Virus record (IMG/VR): IMGVR_UViG_3300028082_000007
Coordinates: 1-23,316 of that record
Length of the DNA: 23,316 nucleotides
From: a virus
Strand: one strand, 5' to 3'
A program made the translations under genes and the position numbers. The notes under the pieces were generated by a model. It searched no databases, was not told where the DNA came from, and worked only from the letters and a program-made list of their open reading frames with translations. Position 1 is the stretch's first letter. Each line of letters begins with the position of its first letter. Of the stretch, positions 1 to 7,173 are shown piece after piece.

Positions 1-315
1 GTGTATAGAATAACAACCCAAGTATTTAGGATTATCATAATCTGGTATAAAAACTTTCTGTGAAATAGTGATTGTTCCATCATCTTTGCTCTGATATTTC
101 ACTTCTGATTCAGAAGCAACAACATTTTTTTGAAGATTTACTGCCCATTGAATAGCACGTCTATAAATTTCATCTTTCGTCAAAGTAGAATCTTTTACAA
201 TTCCGGAATAAACTACAGTTCCATCAACAATAGGTATTTTTGATAAAATATTAGTAAAATCTTGCGCCATAGCCATTATCGGCAGTAAGGCAATAAGAAA
301 GATAAGTTTTTTCAT
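1..315 (-). CDS. DUF4468-like secreted protein, 3' end cut by window edge
   Basis: The reading frame starts at ATG 315-313 and runs off the left edge, giving 105 N-terminal residues. It opens with a clear Sec signal peptide (MKKLIFLIALLPIMAMAQ), so the product is exported. The signal peptide is almost the same as that of the next gene upstream. The mature part contains VDGTVVYSGIVKDSTLTKDEIY and a later RAIQWAVN, the layout I associate with the Bacteroidetes DUF4468 (TBP-like fold) family, whose function is unknown. It begins 12 nt after the stop of the upstream paralog, so the two are probably one transcript. The C-terminus is not visible. Whether this pair is host DNA or cargo of the phage-like element cannot be decided here. 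Confidence 0.75.
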   Translation of the reverse strand, partial: MKKLIFLIALLPIMAMAQDFTNILSKIPIVDGTVVYSGIVKDSTLTKDEIYRRAIQWAVNLQKNVVASESEVKYQSKDDGTITISQKVFIPDYDNPKYLGCYSIH

Positions 316-327
316 AATAATTTAAGA

Positions 328-879
328 TTACCAGTTATTGTCTGATTTTTTGTTCATGTAATTGATATATTCCTGAACCTGTAAATTGAAGTAATCTTCA
401 ATTGCTTTTTTCTCCTCCGGCTTTATAAGTTTCCCCTTATTGTTGAAAATAACAAAATGACCAAATGTACTTCCTGAAAATAAAACAGAATATTCATTTC
501 CCGGCATGTGCATATCAATAGAGACAAATTCAAATTTCACCTTTCCATCTTTGAATTTCAATTCCGTATCATATGTAATATCGACAGGTATTTTAACCCA
601 TCCATTTTTATAGTTGAACACGCTTGGAGCAAAAGTGGTAAACCGAAGATATTCGTTTTTTATATCTCCTTTTTTTGCGTCGGCAGGAGATACCGTAAAT
701 TCGTTGATGTACTTGATTGTTTTGTTGTAGAGTTGCTCGGCTGTTTGACCCTCAAAAGGCAAAACCACATACGAAATTGTTGAATCTTTTGCGTTTTGCA
801 AACTATTTTGAGTTACGATAAATGTTTGCGCCATAGCCATTATAGGCAGGAATGCGAGTAGGAATAGAAGTTTTTTCAT
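328..879 (-). CDS. DUF4468-like secreted protein
   Basis: 183 aa. Residues 1-18 form a Sec signal peptide ending AMAQ, so the protein is exported to the periplasm or surface. The mature part is predicted beta-rich with no catalytic motif I recognise; segments such as YVVLPFEGQTAEQLYNKTI and a later FVIFNNKGKL fit the DUF4468 family. It is paralogous to the gene 12 nt downstream: signal peptides nearly match, but mature sequences have diverged. A TATCTTTG -7 box lies 24 nt upstream (903-910). The function is unknown. Start is supported by the signal peptide at the first Met. Confidence 0.8.
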   Translation of the reverse strand: MKKLLFLLAFLPIMAMAQTFIVTQNSLQNAKDSTISYVVLPFEGQTAEQLYNKTIKYINEFTVSPADAKKGDIKNEYLRFTTFAPSVFNYKNGWVKIPVDITYDTELKFKDGKVKFEFVSIDMHMPGNEYSVLFSGSTFGHFVIFNNKGKLIKPEEKKAIEDYFNLQVQEYINYMNKKSDNNW

Positions 880-902
880 AATAATGAAGTTAGATTATCC
901 GA

Positions 903-930
903 CAAAGATAACAAATTCAAACAAAACAAT
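903..930 (-). promoter_or_regulatory. Probable promoter of the DUF4468 gene pair
   Basis: Read on the minus strand, TATCTTTG (903-910) matches the Bacteroidetes -7 consensus TAnnTTTG. The nearest upstream TTG (928-930) gives a 17-nt spacer, slightly short of the usual 19-21, so the -33 assignment is weaker than the -7 box. The site lies just upstream of the start codon at 879. Confidence 0.5.
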
Positions 931-960
931 AAATAGGGAAAATGGTCTATTAATTAGAAC

Positions 961-987
961 AAAAAAACCCCTACATTGCTGTAGGGG
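961..987 (-). terminator. Intrinsic terminator after hicB
   Basis: On the minus strand the 7-bp stem CCCCTAC / GTAGGGG (968-974 with 981-987) with a 6-nt loop is followed by seven T residues (967-961). It lies 30 nt past the hicB stop and separates the toxin-antitoxin operon from the DUF4468 genes. Confidence 0.9.
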
Positions 988-1018
988 GTCGGAGTGAAAC
1001 CAGGTTGTCAAACGATAA

Positions 1019-1417
1019 TCACACTACCGAGATAAATTGTTTTCCAATGCTATGCAGCCCGTCAACAATAGCCTTCCGTTTATCACTACGAGGATGACGG
1101 AATCCGGTTAAATAATGCCCGAGTTGTTTTTCATTAATGCCTGTTATACGGCTCAGCGTGGCACGGGTAATAATGCCGTCAAAATAATACAATAAAGCCT
1201 GGACGGACATTTCAAATTCAAGTTTGTATTCTCCCTGCAAAATAGCCGGAATATCTTCATTGTTCAATTTCATACCTTCGATATGAAATTCAATAGCTGA
1301 TGCGTAAGCCTCTTTTACTCCTTCAAGCGTTTTGTGAGTTGCCACACAACCGGGAACCTGTTCGGAAGCTGCTCCATAATTTTCGCCCCAGTCAATAATC
1401 ACTTTAATTTTTCCCAT
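1019..1417 (-). CDS. hicB: HicB-family antitoxin
   Basis: 132 aa. Residues 1-50 have the HicB partial RNase-H-like fold (IDWGENYGAASEQVPGCVAT, then a helix with EAYASAIEFHIEGM) that binds and blocks HicA. Residues 75-125 look like a helix-turn-helix (GIITRATLSRITGINEKQLGHYLTG) for DNA binding and autoregulation. It follows hicA by 24 nt in the usual toxin-first order and is closed by its own terminator. A dyad in the upstream promoter is the probable operator. Family assignment is by motif and gene order. Confidence 0.85.
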   Translation of the reverse strand: MGKIKVIIDWGENYGAASEQVPGCVATHKTLEGVKEAYASAIEFHIEGMKLNNEDIPAILQGEYKLEFEMSVQALLYYFDGIITRATLSRITGINEKQLGHYLTGFRHPRSDKRKAIVDGLHSIGKQFISVV

Positions 1418-1441
1418 TGTATTGTTTTTTGTGCAGGATGG

Positions 1442-1636
1442 TTATTTCCACCCTGCTTGTTTGAAAATGCTGTTTAATAAAAATTGCGTTTGAACTTCAT
1501 TGTCTTTACCATTTACGGTCACTGTTCCTTTTTTTGTCGGATGATTGAACTGGCGATGACTTCCTTTTTGCCTTGCTATGTACCAGCCATCATCCTCCAA
1601 CATCTTAATTACTGTTTTTGTTTTTAGCTTATCCAT
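1442..1636 (-). CDS. hicA: HicA-family mRNA interferase toxin
   Basis: 64 aa, normal length for HicA. The family acts as a ribosome-independent mRNA endonuclease with a double-stranded-RNA-binding-like fold. Visible hallmarks are the N-terminal KTVIKMLEDDGWYIARQKGSH with the conserved catalytic-type His in GSHRQF, a beta hairpin TKKGTVTV and a C-terminal helix ending LNSIFKQAGWK. It is the first gene of the operon with hicB. Such pairs stabilise mobile elements or act in phage defence, but ownership by host or element is unresolved because the element's left border was not found. Confidence 0.88.
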   Translation of the reverse strand: MDKLKTKTVIKMLEDDGWYIARQKGSHRQFNHPTKKGTVTVNGKDNEVQTQFLLNSIFKQAGWK

Positions 1637-1663
1637 TTCTGTAGTTCTTATCGTTTGACCCTA

Positions 1664-1694
1664 CAAAGATAGTATTTTTACTATCAAAAAGCAA
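1664..1694 (-). promoter_or_regulatory. hicAB promoter with internal dyad operator
   Basis: On the minus strand TTG (1692-1694), a 20-nt spacer and TATCTTTG (1664-1671) match the Bacteroidetes promoter, 27 nt before hicA. A perfect 7-bp inverted repeat GATAGTA-TTTT-TACTATC (1668-1685) overlaps the -7 box and spacer. A repressor bound there would block RNA polymerase, the expected layout for HicB autoregulation. Confidence 0.75.
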
Positions 1695-1740
1695 GTGTTT
1701 GTATGAAAACGGGGTGTTATTTATAAATGTTTAACACAAT

Positions 1741-1765
1741 AAAAAAGCCCTCAATATAGGAGGGC
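1741..1765 (-). terminator. Intrinsic terminator after the integrase operon
   Basis: On the minus strand the 6-bp stem GCCCTC / GAGGGC (1747-1752 with 1760-1765), loop of 7 nt, is followed by six T residues (1746-1741). It lies about 50 nt past the stop of the 71 aa HTH gene and separates the integrase operon from hicAB. Confidence 0.85.
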
Positions 1766-1815
1766 CTTCGGATCAAATCATAATGATACGATAAATTTCA
1801 ATTCCCGGATGGGTC

Positions 1816-2031
1816 TTATTGTGGCTTTATTTCAAGATGTAGATATTCAATGACTTTCTCTAACTTATCAAGAGGATACGTTTCACGGGTTCCTTTCAAA
1901 AATTCATTGAAATTTGAATAATTGAGGCCAAGTTCACGTGTAACATGTTTGACCGGCAAGTTTTGTCGCTTCAGTTCTGCTTTAATCGCTTCGCGAAACA
2001 TTCTTTCTTGGGTTGTATTTTGTGCAAACAT
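1816..2031 (-). CDS. Small helix-turn-helix DNA-binding protein
   Basis: 71 aa. The middle (KHVTRELGLNYSNFNEFLKGTRETYPLDKLEKVIEY, residues about 28-63) reads as a Cro/CI-type helix-turn-helix: helix 2 VTRELGL, recognition helix YSNFNEFLKG, then a packing helix. There is no other domain. It starts 4 nt after the integrase stop, so the two genes are co-transcribed. That position suggests a recombination-directionality factor or a local repressor, but it lacks the usual excisionase look and the role is inferred. It is a possible ligand of the operator repeats upstream of this operon. A strong terminator follows. Confidence 0.75.
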   Translation of the reverse strand: MFAQNTTQERMFREAIKAELKRQNLPVKHVTRELGLNYSNFNEFLKGTRETYPLDKLEKVIEYLHLEIKPQ

Positions 2032-2035
2032 ACGA

Positions 2036-2968
2036 TTATTTTTTGAAAAATGGATGATTGGCTAATATTACTGCATTTTCTTCGCTCGTGATGCGGATGT
2101 ATTTGAAAAATGCTTGCTCTGTTTTGTGACCGGTGATCAACATGATACGAAAAGTTGGAATCTTAGCAAGATACATATTTGTAGCTCCAGATCGTCGTGC
2201 CGTATGGCTGCTTACGAGTTGCCATTTCAGGTGATTTTTCCGCTCTATCTTCATACCCACCGTGCGCTCGATGCGTACCGCTGCATTGATGCCGGCCTTC
2301 TTACATACTGTTTTGATCACTTTATTGAAATTCTGTGACGATCGCATTACAGGAAGCACATTGCTATATTTCTTCATGATCTCTTTCACGTAAGGATGCA
2401 TCGGAATACGCACCGTGGTGCCTGTTTTTTTAGTCTTTATGACGATGTTATTACCTATCACATTATCATATTTCAGCGTTGAATAATCGCTGTATCTCAA
2501 AGCTGTGAAACATCCTATAATGAACACATCACGCACGATATCTGATTCACGCTTTAGTTTTAGGTTGTTAATTCTGTCAATTTCTTCAAGCGACAAATAA
2601 ACAGCTTGTACTGATTCTTCAAGAGGCAAAGTGAATTGAGACTGTGCGTCGATTTTGAATCCTGCACGATTAGCGGCATTCAAGACTGTTAACAACTTCT
2701 GACAAAAAGAACGTATCGTATTTTTGCAATAGTCTTTTTCTTTCAGATAATAAATAAAGTCTTCAAGTGTTGTGTCTGAAAATGAGTCGGTAAACAGTTC
2801 TATATTTCGTGTTTTTTCGTAATCAGTTACCTTTCTTGCCAGGTTTCTGTATGTTCTTTTGAATGCAGGTGATCTATGAGCTGATGATGCCCGCTTTAGT
2901 GCAAGGATTGCTATTCGCTCTCTCTTGTCACTATTGACACGGGTAAATAAATTGCTTATCTTTGTCAT
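2036..2968 (-). CDS. int: Tyrosine recombinase / phage integrase
   Basis: 310 aa site-specific recombinase that would integrate and excise the element. Residues about 35-105 form the SAM-like core-binding domain and about 125-310 the catalytic domain. All expected active-site residues are present: Arg158 (TALRYSDYSTL), a beta-hairpin Lys near 180 (KTKKTGTTVRIPM), His255-x-x-Arg258 (SHTARR), His281 (TGHK) and the nucleophile Tyr290 (FFKYIRI). It is roughly 100 aa shorter than many Bacteroidetes integrases and appears to lack a separate N-terminal arm-binding domain. It lies at the left flank of the phage-like block, 4 nt from a small HTH gene. A putative antisense RNA covers its leader. Confidence 0.93.
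   Translation of the reverse strand: MTKISNLFTRVNSDKRERIAILALKRASSAHRSPAFKRTYRNLARKVTDYEKTRNIELFTDSFSDTTLEDFIYYLKEKDYCKNTIRSFCQKLLTVLNAANRAGFKIDAQSQFTLPLEESVQAVYLSLEEIDRINNLKLKRESDIVRDVFIIGCFTALRYSDYSTLKYDNVIGNNIVIKTKKTGTTVRIPMHPYVKEIMKKYSNVLPVMRSSQNFNKVIKTVCKKAGINAAVRIERTVGMKIERKNHLKWQLVSSHTARRSGATNMYLAKIPTFRIMLITGHKTEQAFFKYIRITSEENAVILANHPFFKK
2934..2964 (+). promoter_or_regulatory. Candidate plus-strand promoter inside the int 5' end
   Basis: On the plus strand TTG (2934-2936), a 20-nt spacer and TATCTTTG (2957-2964) match the Bacteroidetes promoter exactly. It lies antisense to the first codons of int and points away from it. Part of the match is shared with the codons for TKIS, so chance cannot be excluded. 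The paired terminator 50 nt downstream argues for function. Confidence 0.5.
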
Positions 2969-2969
2969 G

Positions 2970-3046
2970 TAAATTTTATGTTAGTAGATCGTTTTCTGGT
3001 TTGCTTTCAGAATTACCCCTGCCATTAGCGCGACAGGGGTTTTTCT
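2970..3046 (+). ncRNA. Candidate small RNA antisense to the int leader
   Basis: The boundaries are inferred: a start a few nt after the TATCTTTG box and an end in the T-run of the terminator give about 77 nt. No plausible coding frame fills it. It would be fully complementary to the mRNA just upstream of the int start codon (2968), so it could block ribosome binding. Existence is a prediction from promoter plus terminator only. Confidence 0.4.
3015..3044 (+). terminator. Orphan plus-strand intrinsic terminator
   Basis: The 7-bp stem ACCCCTG / CAGGGGT (3015-3021 with 3034-3040), loop of 12 nt, runs into a T-run (3040-3044) on the plus strand. On the minus strand it is followed by AATTC and has no T-run, so it acts on plus-strand transcripts. 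No plus-strand gene ends here. Confidence 0.75.
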
Positions 3047-3053
3047 TGTAATA

Positions 3054-3617
3054 TCAAATTATTTCTTCTTTGCCTTCAACCTCTTTTGCTACCCGGATCG
3101 TTTCCTGATAGCTTTTCCAACCTTCAACGTATTCAAGAAAATCAGCTATTTGAGTCTCTTTTACAGAGACAGCAGCGTTGATTTTTGTAATAAAATCTTC
3201 TATTGCAAGAATGAAGGCAGGAAAGCAAATAAAAATGCAGGTATAATCAAAAATATCACTCACATCTCCGAATACCTTTATTGATTCCCAATTATCCCCT
3301 ATTTCAGAGTCGTAAGTATGTATTTTAAACTCTCCTTCAGAAATAACAAAATAGGCAGAGTTGTGTTTATATTCTGCTGGAGTTGGTTTAAATAATAAAG
3401 CAAAGTGCTTTGATTCAACATAGCTAATGTCTGTATACTTGCTAAAATCGAATGATTTCATTAAATCAATGACTGCCTTTTTTGCATTCTCGGTTGTGTT
3501 TTTGCGTTCGCTCAATTCTAAGTTTTTCATTTTGTGTAAATTTTGATGTTTGTAAATATTCCAATATGGTCTGATTAATGCCGTATAGCCGGCAGCAAAG
3601 CAAGAAAAATTGATCAT
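3054..3617 (-). CDS. Hypothetical protein, 187 aa
   Basis: Not recognised. Predicted mixed alpha/beta with an amphipathic helix around residues 40-56 (ENAKKAVIDLMKSFDFSK), a beta-rich centre and a C-terminal helical part. The ATG at 3617 overlaps the stop of the upstream gene (ATGA), which favours translational coupling. An alternative start at Met30 (3530) would give 158 aa and a more typical N-terminus (MKNLELSERKNT); the first 29 residues look atypical. It lies between the operator-array promoter and int, so it is part of the lysogeny/recombination operon. The role is unknown. Confidence 0.6.
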   Translation of the reverse strand: MINFSCFAAGYTALIRPYWNIYKHQNLHKMKNLELSERKNTTENAKKAVIDLMKSFDFSKYTDISYVESKHFALLFKPTPAEYKHNSAYFVISEGEFKIHTYDSEIGDNWESIKVFGDVSDIFDYTCIFICFPAFILAIEDFITKINAAVSVKETQIADFLEYVEGWKSYQETIRVAKEVEGKEEII

Positions 3618-3823
3618 TCAATTATTTGTTTTATTGAGTTTAATTGTTCATTGCATTCAATTAATCCTCGCACTTTTTCCTCATATCTAATCATGCTATT
3701 TGTCATCCCCTGGTCACGATCCGCATTTGAATATTCTATAATTATTTTATTGTATTCCATTATTGTTTTTCTGTTTTCAGTTATACGGTGTTCAATTGCG
3801 ATAATAATGTCATTTGAGTTCAT
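3614..3823 (-). CDS. Small helical protein, 69 aa
   Basis: Not recognised. The whole chain reads as two charged helices (NDIIIAIEHRITENRKTIME, then a helix containing YEEKVRGLIECNEQL), likely a coiled-coil dimer. It is the first gene after the int-operon promoter, with a leader of about 37 nt from the likely transcription start, and it overlaps the next gene by 4 nt. The position immediately behind the operator repeats fits a small regulator or accessory factor, but nothing in the sequence proves a function. Confidence 0.65.
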   Translation of the reverse strand: MNSNDIIIAIEHRITENRKTIMEYNKIIIEYSNADRDQGMTNSMIRYEEKVRGLIECNEQLNSIKQIIE

Positions 3824-3866
3824 GATTGTAAGTTTTAGTTGTAAGTTTTACTTTCCTTTCTGGGAT

Positions 3867-3898
3867 CAAAGATACTCATATATGAGTACTATTTCAAA
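3867..3898 (-). promoter_or_regulatory. Promoter of the integrase operon
   Basis: On the minus strand TTTG (3895-3898), a 20-nt spacer and TATCTTTG (3867-3874) match the Bacteroidetes consensus in both boxes. The spacer is mostly filled by the palindrome TACTCATATATGAGTA (3873-3888), so any protein bound there would occlude the promoter. The 69 aa gene starts 43 nt downstream. Confidence 0.8.
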
Positions 3899-3973
3899 AC
3901 GTTTGCAGTTAATAATATTCAAATATGAGTGCTATTTTAAGAGGTTGAAGTTAAATATACTCAAATATGAGTA
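3873..3973. repeat. Three operator-like repeats spaced about 42 bp
   Basis: Copy 1 (3873-3888) is the perfect 16-bp palindrome TACTCATATATGAGTA. Copy 2 (3916-3931) matches at 13 of 16 positions and copy 3 (3958-3973, TACTCAAATATGAGTA) at 15 of 16. Start-to-start distances are 43 and 42 bp, about four helical turns, so all copies face the same side of the DNA. The DNA between copies is also related (TATTT and AGTTAA recur), suggesting tandem duplication of a 42-bp unit. This is typical of cooperative repressor operators. Confidence 0.8.
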
Positions 3974-3994
3974 TATGTAGTGTATAGTAGATGC

Positions 3995-4031
3995 AAAAAA
4001 AAACCGCCCGATCTGCACAGACCAAGCGGCT
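3995..4031 (-). terminator. Strong terminator closing the late operon
   Basis: On the minus strand AGCCGC...GGTCT pairs with AGATC...GCGGTT as a long stem of about 13 pairs including wobbles (4002-4031) with a GTGC loop, followed by nine T residues (4003-3995). It lies 30 nt past the last late gene and ends the head-gene transcript cleanly. Confidence 0.9.
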
Positions 4032-4060
4032 GACTCCATGAAAAACAAAATGGACGAAGG

Positions 4061-4822
4061 TTATTTCATCATATCAGTCATTCTTTCATGCTCTTCTACA
4101 GCCATTTCCATGCTGTATAGAGCATCATAAAGATTTGAGTTTCTTACTTCCGGCTTTTTCGTTACGTCGCCGTTAGCCAAGGTGTTTACAATCCGCATTT
4201 GGTTTTCAAACACGCTGCCTTTAGCTTCGCCACCACCGGAAAACGTTAGCGGAAATTTCGCGGTAATAAAATCGAGACAACCGAGATAGAACCAAAAAAT
4301 TGCCATCTTCACGTTTGGATCCAGGTGAGAAACCAACTTCACATCATTCTTTCCCTTATAGGTATAGATCACGGAGATAAAGAGATCAATCGCATTGTCA
4401 TCCGTTTGCATCCTGTCCTGGTATGTCTGCAGAAAAATAAATTGATCGTATGTGATTTCCGTCAACCCATCAGCGGGACCTTTCAATGTTCTTAACCGGC
4501 TTGTCAAAGTCGGGAATGGATTCCGGGTAAGTTTCGGATAGATGTAGCGGTTGCCTTCTTCATCGGGATCCGATAGAAGAAAATCCAACTTTTCGGCTTG
4601 ATCGTTTATCCATTCCGACGAAACAAGGTGTTTTTCGCGTCCGATTTTCAACAAAAACAAGCCGTTTCGTTTCTGCTTAATGCTTGCATTGAGGCAATAA
4701 AGCATCATTTTCACCTTACATTCTTGTGGCGAAATGTTTTCGGAGGTAAGTTTTAAGAGGTATAAAATCTCTTTTGCGGTTAATTCGTTCCAGTTGCCCG
4801 GTAGTGATAGTTCTTTCATCAT
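4061..4822 (-). CDS. Phage structural-operon protein, unassigned
   Basis: 253 aa, last gene of the late operon. Predicted mainly helical. It has no signal peptide; TYDQFIFLQTYQDR and a C-terminal stretch (NLYDALYSMEMAVEEHERM) are its most distinctive parts. It overlaps the stop side of the 312 aa gene by 4 nt (MM start at 4822/4819), so translation is coupled. Position after portal and a connector-like gene suggests head completion or a tail-attachment factor; a tail-assembly chaperone is another possibility, but no tail tube or tape measure is nearby. The function is inferred from context only. Confidence 0.7.
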   Translation of the reverse strand: MMKELSLPGNWNELTAKEILYLLKLTSENISPQECKVKMMLYCLNASIKQKRNGLFLLKIGREKHLVSSEWINDQAEKLDFLLSDPDEEGNRYIYPKLTRNPFPTLTSRLRTLKGPADGLTEITYDQFIFLQTYQDRMQTDDNAIDLFISVIYTYKGKNDVKLVSHLDPNVKMAIFWFYLGCLDFITAKFPLTFSGGGEAKGSVFENQMRIVNTLANGDVTKKPEVRNSNLYDALYSMEMAVEEHERMTDMMK

Positions 4823-5757
4823 CCTAACATGAAAAAGGTTTGTTTATCCCAATCGTTATATCCCAATGCAGTGATCACAGGGGTATAACTAAGCGCTGTC
4901 GCATTTACATTGAGCATTGAAATCAATTCCTGCATGTAGAATTTTGATTGCTCTTCATAGAAATTTCCTTGATCTTCGGTTATATAAAGTGGCCTGAAAA
5001 GAGGTTTATACTCCACTCCGTAGCGTGGAACTGCACGTTCCAGATTACTGTTTGCATTATGAAAAACAAAGGCGATTCGATTTGCAATGTACTTTTTAAT
5101 CAAGTCAATGACTCCTTTTTCAATATCGGTTGCGTCCGTTGCGCTTACTTTTGCAAGCAATGAATTGAATAAATCATTACCAAGAAGTTTCCAGATATCC
5201 TTTTTTTCAATGCCATTCATGGCCATGAAAATGGTCTGATAGGTCAACCTGCTGTATTGAATATCAACAAGGCCATTATCTTGAAAATCGGTTACGGACC
5301 GGATGAAATGCGTTGCATCTGTTTTGTAGTCGGTATAATTCGCGCTGTTTGTTTCAAGAAATTGCAAAGCCAGTTCAAGGTTGTTCCATCCCCGTTCCTC
5401 CAGGCTTGCCATGTAGTTGGCTATTTTATTGTCGCTTGCAGGTGCCAGTTTCTCTGTCCTGGAAACAGTGTGCCCGGTATCACCGAAATTGATGCTCGTT
5501 TCACGGGTTGCAACCAATAATGCGAATGGTGCCAACGAACGTTGAATCACCGGAAGCAATTCCGCCATTGAAGCGTTTTCAGTTGGACGGGCAGTTGCGT
5601 ATGCTTCCAAACTATTCATCAATGTAGCGCCAATATATCTGCTTACAAAAATATCGCGTGCATCGTCGATGTAAGGTGCCACGACACTCAATGATAGTGA
5701 TCGGTTGATCTTGACGAAACCACCTAATTCGTCGATGGATTGAAATAGATTACTCAT
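4819..5757 (-). CDS. Head-tail connector candidate (DUF6712-like)
   Basis: 312 aa, predicted largely helical. The N-terminal part (about residues 20-60, VAPYIDDARDIFVSRYIG) resembles a family I remember as DUF6712 from Bacteroidetes prophages, found next to portal genes; this is recall, not a search. Other features are a long helical middle and a C-terminus containing YNDWDKQTFFMLG. It starts 2 nt after the portal stop. Placement directly after the portal is where head-completion or adaptor proteins are encoded in tailed phages, so that is the inferred role. Confidence 0.68.
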   Translation of the reverse strand: MSNLFQSIDELGGFVKINRSLSLSVVAPYIDDARDIFVSRYIGATLMNSLEAYATARPTENASMAELLPVIQRSLAPFALLVATRETSINFGDTGHTVSRTEKLAPASDNKIANYMASLEERGWNNLELALQFLETNSANYTDYKTDATHFIRSVTDFQDNGLVDIQYSRLTYQTIFMAMNGIEKKDIWKLLGNDLFNSLLAKVSATDATDIEKGVIDLIKKYIANRIAFVFHNANSNLERAVPRYGVEYKPLFRPLYITEDQGNFYEEQSKFYMQELISMLNVNATALSYTPVITALGYNDWDKQTFFMLG

Positions 5758-5759
5758 GA

Positions 5760-7172
5760 TTAAATTTTTTGATTGCCGATTTGTTTCGTTGCGCCGGTGC
5801 CTTTATCAATCGTCTCAAGAACAATGTTCGGGATCATGAAATGAATATCTGCCGGCCATTTGTTGATCACCTTAGCGATGTAAAGAGGCATCGTAAGTGC
5901 GTCGCGGATCGGCTTTGTCATCGCCTGTTTGATGATGAACAATTCCCTGGCTTCAGTTCCATTGATACTTGTCGATTTTCCGGGCGATGCACCGATAATG
6001 GATGGATGTACGCCGGTGGCTGAATAGATGACATTGCTTGCTTCTTCACTGTCTTCGATATATTGTCCGTCGCTCAGGCCATTCGGCACGGCTGCAATGA
6101 TGATATCCTGCTCTTCAACTCCTTTCACTTTGTCATAAATGAATTCAGATATGAAACTTTTCCCGGAATTCTCGGCGCCAGAAAGGAATTTATTCATGTC
6201 TTCAAGAAACTTTCTCTTACGTGCTACCTTCAGGGGTTGTTCCGTTATTCCTTCAGAGTTAAATAACTTGTCCCAAAATCCTTCACGTATCTTCACATGA
6301 TACTTGATCACCATCGAATTACGGATAAGAGCCTTTTTGAATTCCGGGATAGCACAGGCAAAATCGTACCAACCGGATAGAAAAATACTCCACCATGCCG
6401 GCAGACCGTAATAGAATCGTCCGGGCGTTGGAGGCGCCAGGCTCATCACATAACTTTCTGCACCATCATCCACATTTTGTCCCTGATCATTTGGAGTTAT
6501 CCCGACTCGTTGTTTAAGTTCGTACAACGGAGCTTTCCGATCGAGGAAAGGTGTTGCTATCAGATCTCGTGAAGGTTGCAAATGCCACCAGGCGGAATAT
6601 CCATGCCATTCTATTTTTCCGTCTGCATTCATCTGGCTCAACCGACTGTACACCGCTTCAAGATTAACTATCTTGACAATCTTTCTGTTAGATTTTTGCT
6701 TGTTGAAAACAAATTGAACATACGCATCTGCAAAAACCGAAATGTCATTAGCCCACTCTTGTGTAAGTCTTATGTAATTATTATCCTGGATGAACTCAAA
6801 AATATCAGGCGCTTCACTTTCAAGCAATTCCTCATAAACCATCTGCCCTGTTTTATCACGTTTCTTCCGAACCACCATGATACCATCACCATATGCGATT
6901 CGTGTGTTAAATTCAATCGAACTCGACACTGCCACATTCTTGTAACTTCTGCGAATGATTTCAGTTGGAAGATCATTTTGAATGCCGCGTCGCATCCATG
7001 CCGGTATTACTTTAAGTTTGACATTAATCGGATTAACAATCTCGCCTATGCGATAATCTGATTTTTCGATTAAGTCATCCGAATCCATCATTAACACCGC
7101 GGCCTTGGCGCCAGACAAATATGCCGTTGTTCCAAAATCAAAAACTTCCTTATTAGTTGTTTTTTTTGCCAT
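5760..7172 (-). CDS. Phage portal protein
   Basis: 470 aa, the usual portal length. Portals form the dodecameric ring at one capsid vertex through which DNA is pumped. Supporting segments are the N-terminal clip/wing-like region with SSSIEFNTRIAYGDGIMVV, a central DFACAIPEFKKALIRNSM helix, and the C-terminal ATGVHPSIIGASPGKS followed by NGTEARELFIIKQA, the helix-loop seen in portal proteins just before the crown. It lies 1 nt after the 89 aa gene and downstream of terL, standard synteny. There is no sign of truncation. Confidence 0.82.
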   Translation of the reverse strand: MAKKTTNKEVFDFGTTAYLSGAKAAVLMMDSDDLIEKSDYRIGEIVNPINVKLKVIPAWMRRGIQNDLPTEIIRRSYKNVAVSSSIEFNTRIAYGDGIMVVRKKRDKTGQMVYEELLESEAPDIFEFIQDNNYIRLTQEWANDISVFADAYVQFVFNKQKSNRKIVKIVNLEAVYSRLSQMNADGKIEWHGYSAWWHLQPSRDLIATPFLDRKAPLYELKQRVGITPNDQGQNVDDGAESYVMSLAPPTPGRFYYGLPAWWSIFLSGWYDFACAIPEFKKALIRNSMVIKYHVKIREGFWDKLFNSEGITEQPLKVARKRKFLEDMNKFLSGAENSGKSFISEFIYDKVKGVEEQDIIIAAVPNGLSDGQYIEDSEEASNVIYSATGVHPSIIGASPGKSTSINGTEARELFIIKQAMTKPIRDALTMPLYIAKVINKWPADIHFMIPNIVLETIDKGTGATKQIGNQKI

Positions 7173-7173
7173 T

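Noticed and set aside
3873-3973. CRISPR array from the 42-bp repeats
   Set aside because: There are only three units, the conserved part is a 16-bp palindrome over a promoter, the intervening DNA is also related, and there are no cas genes.
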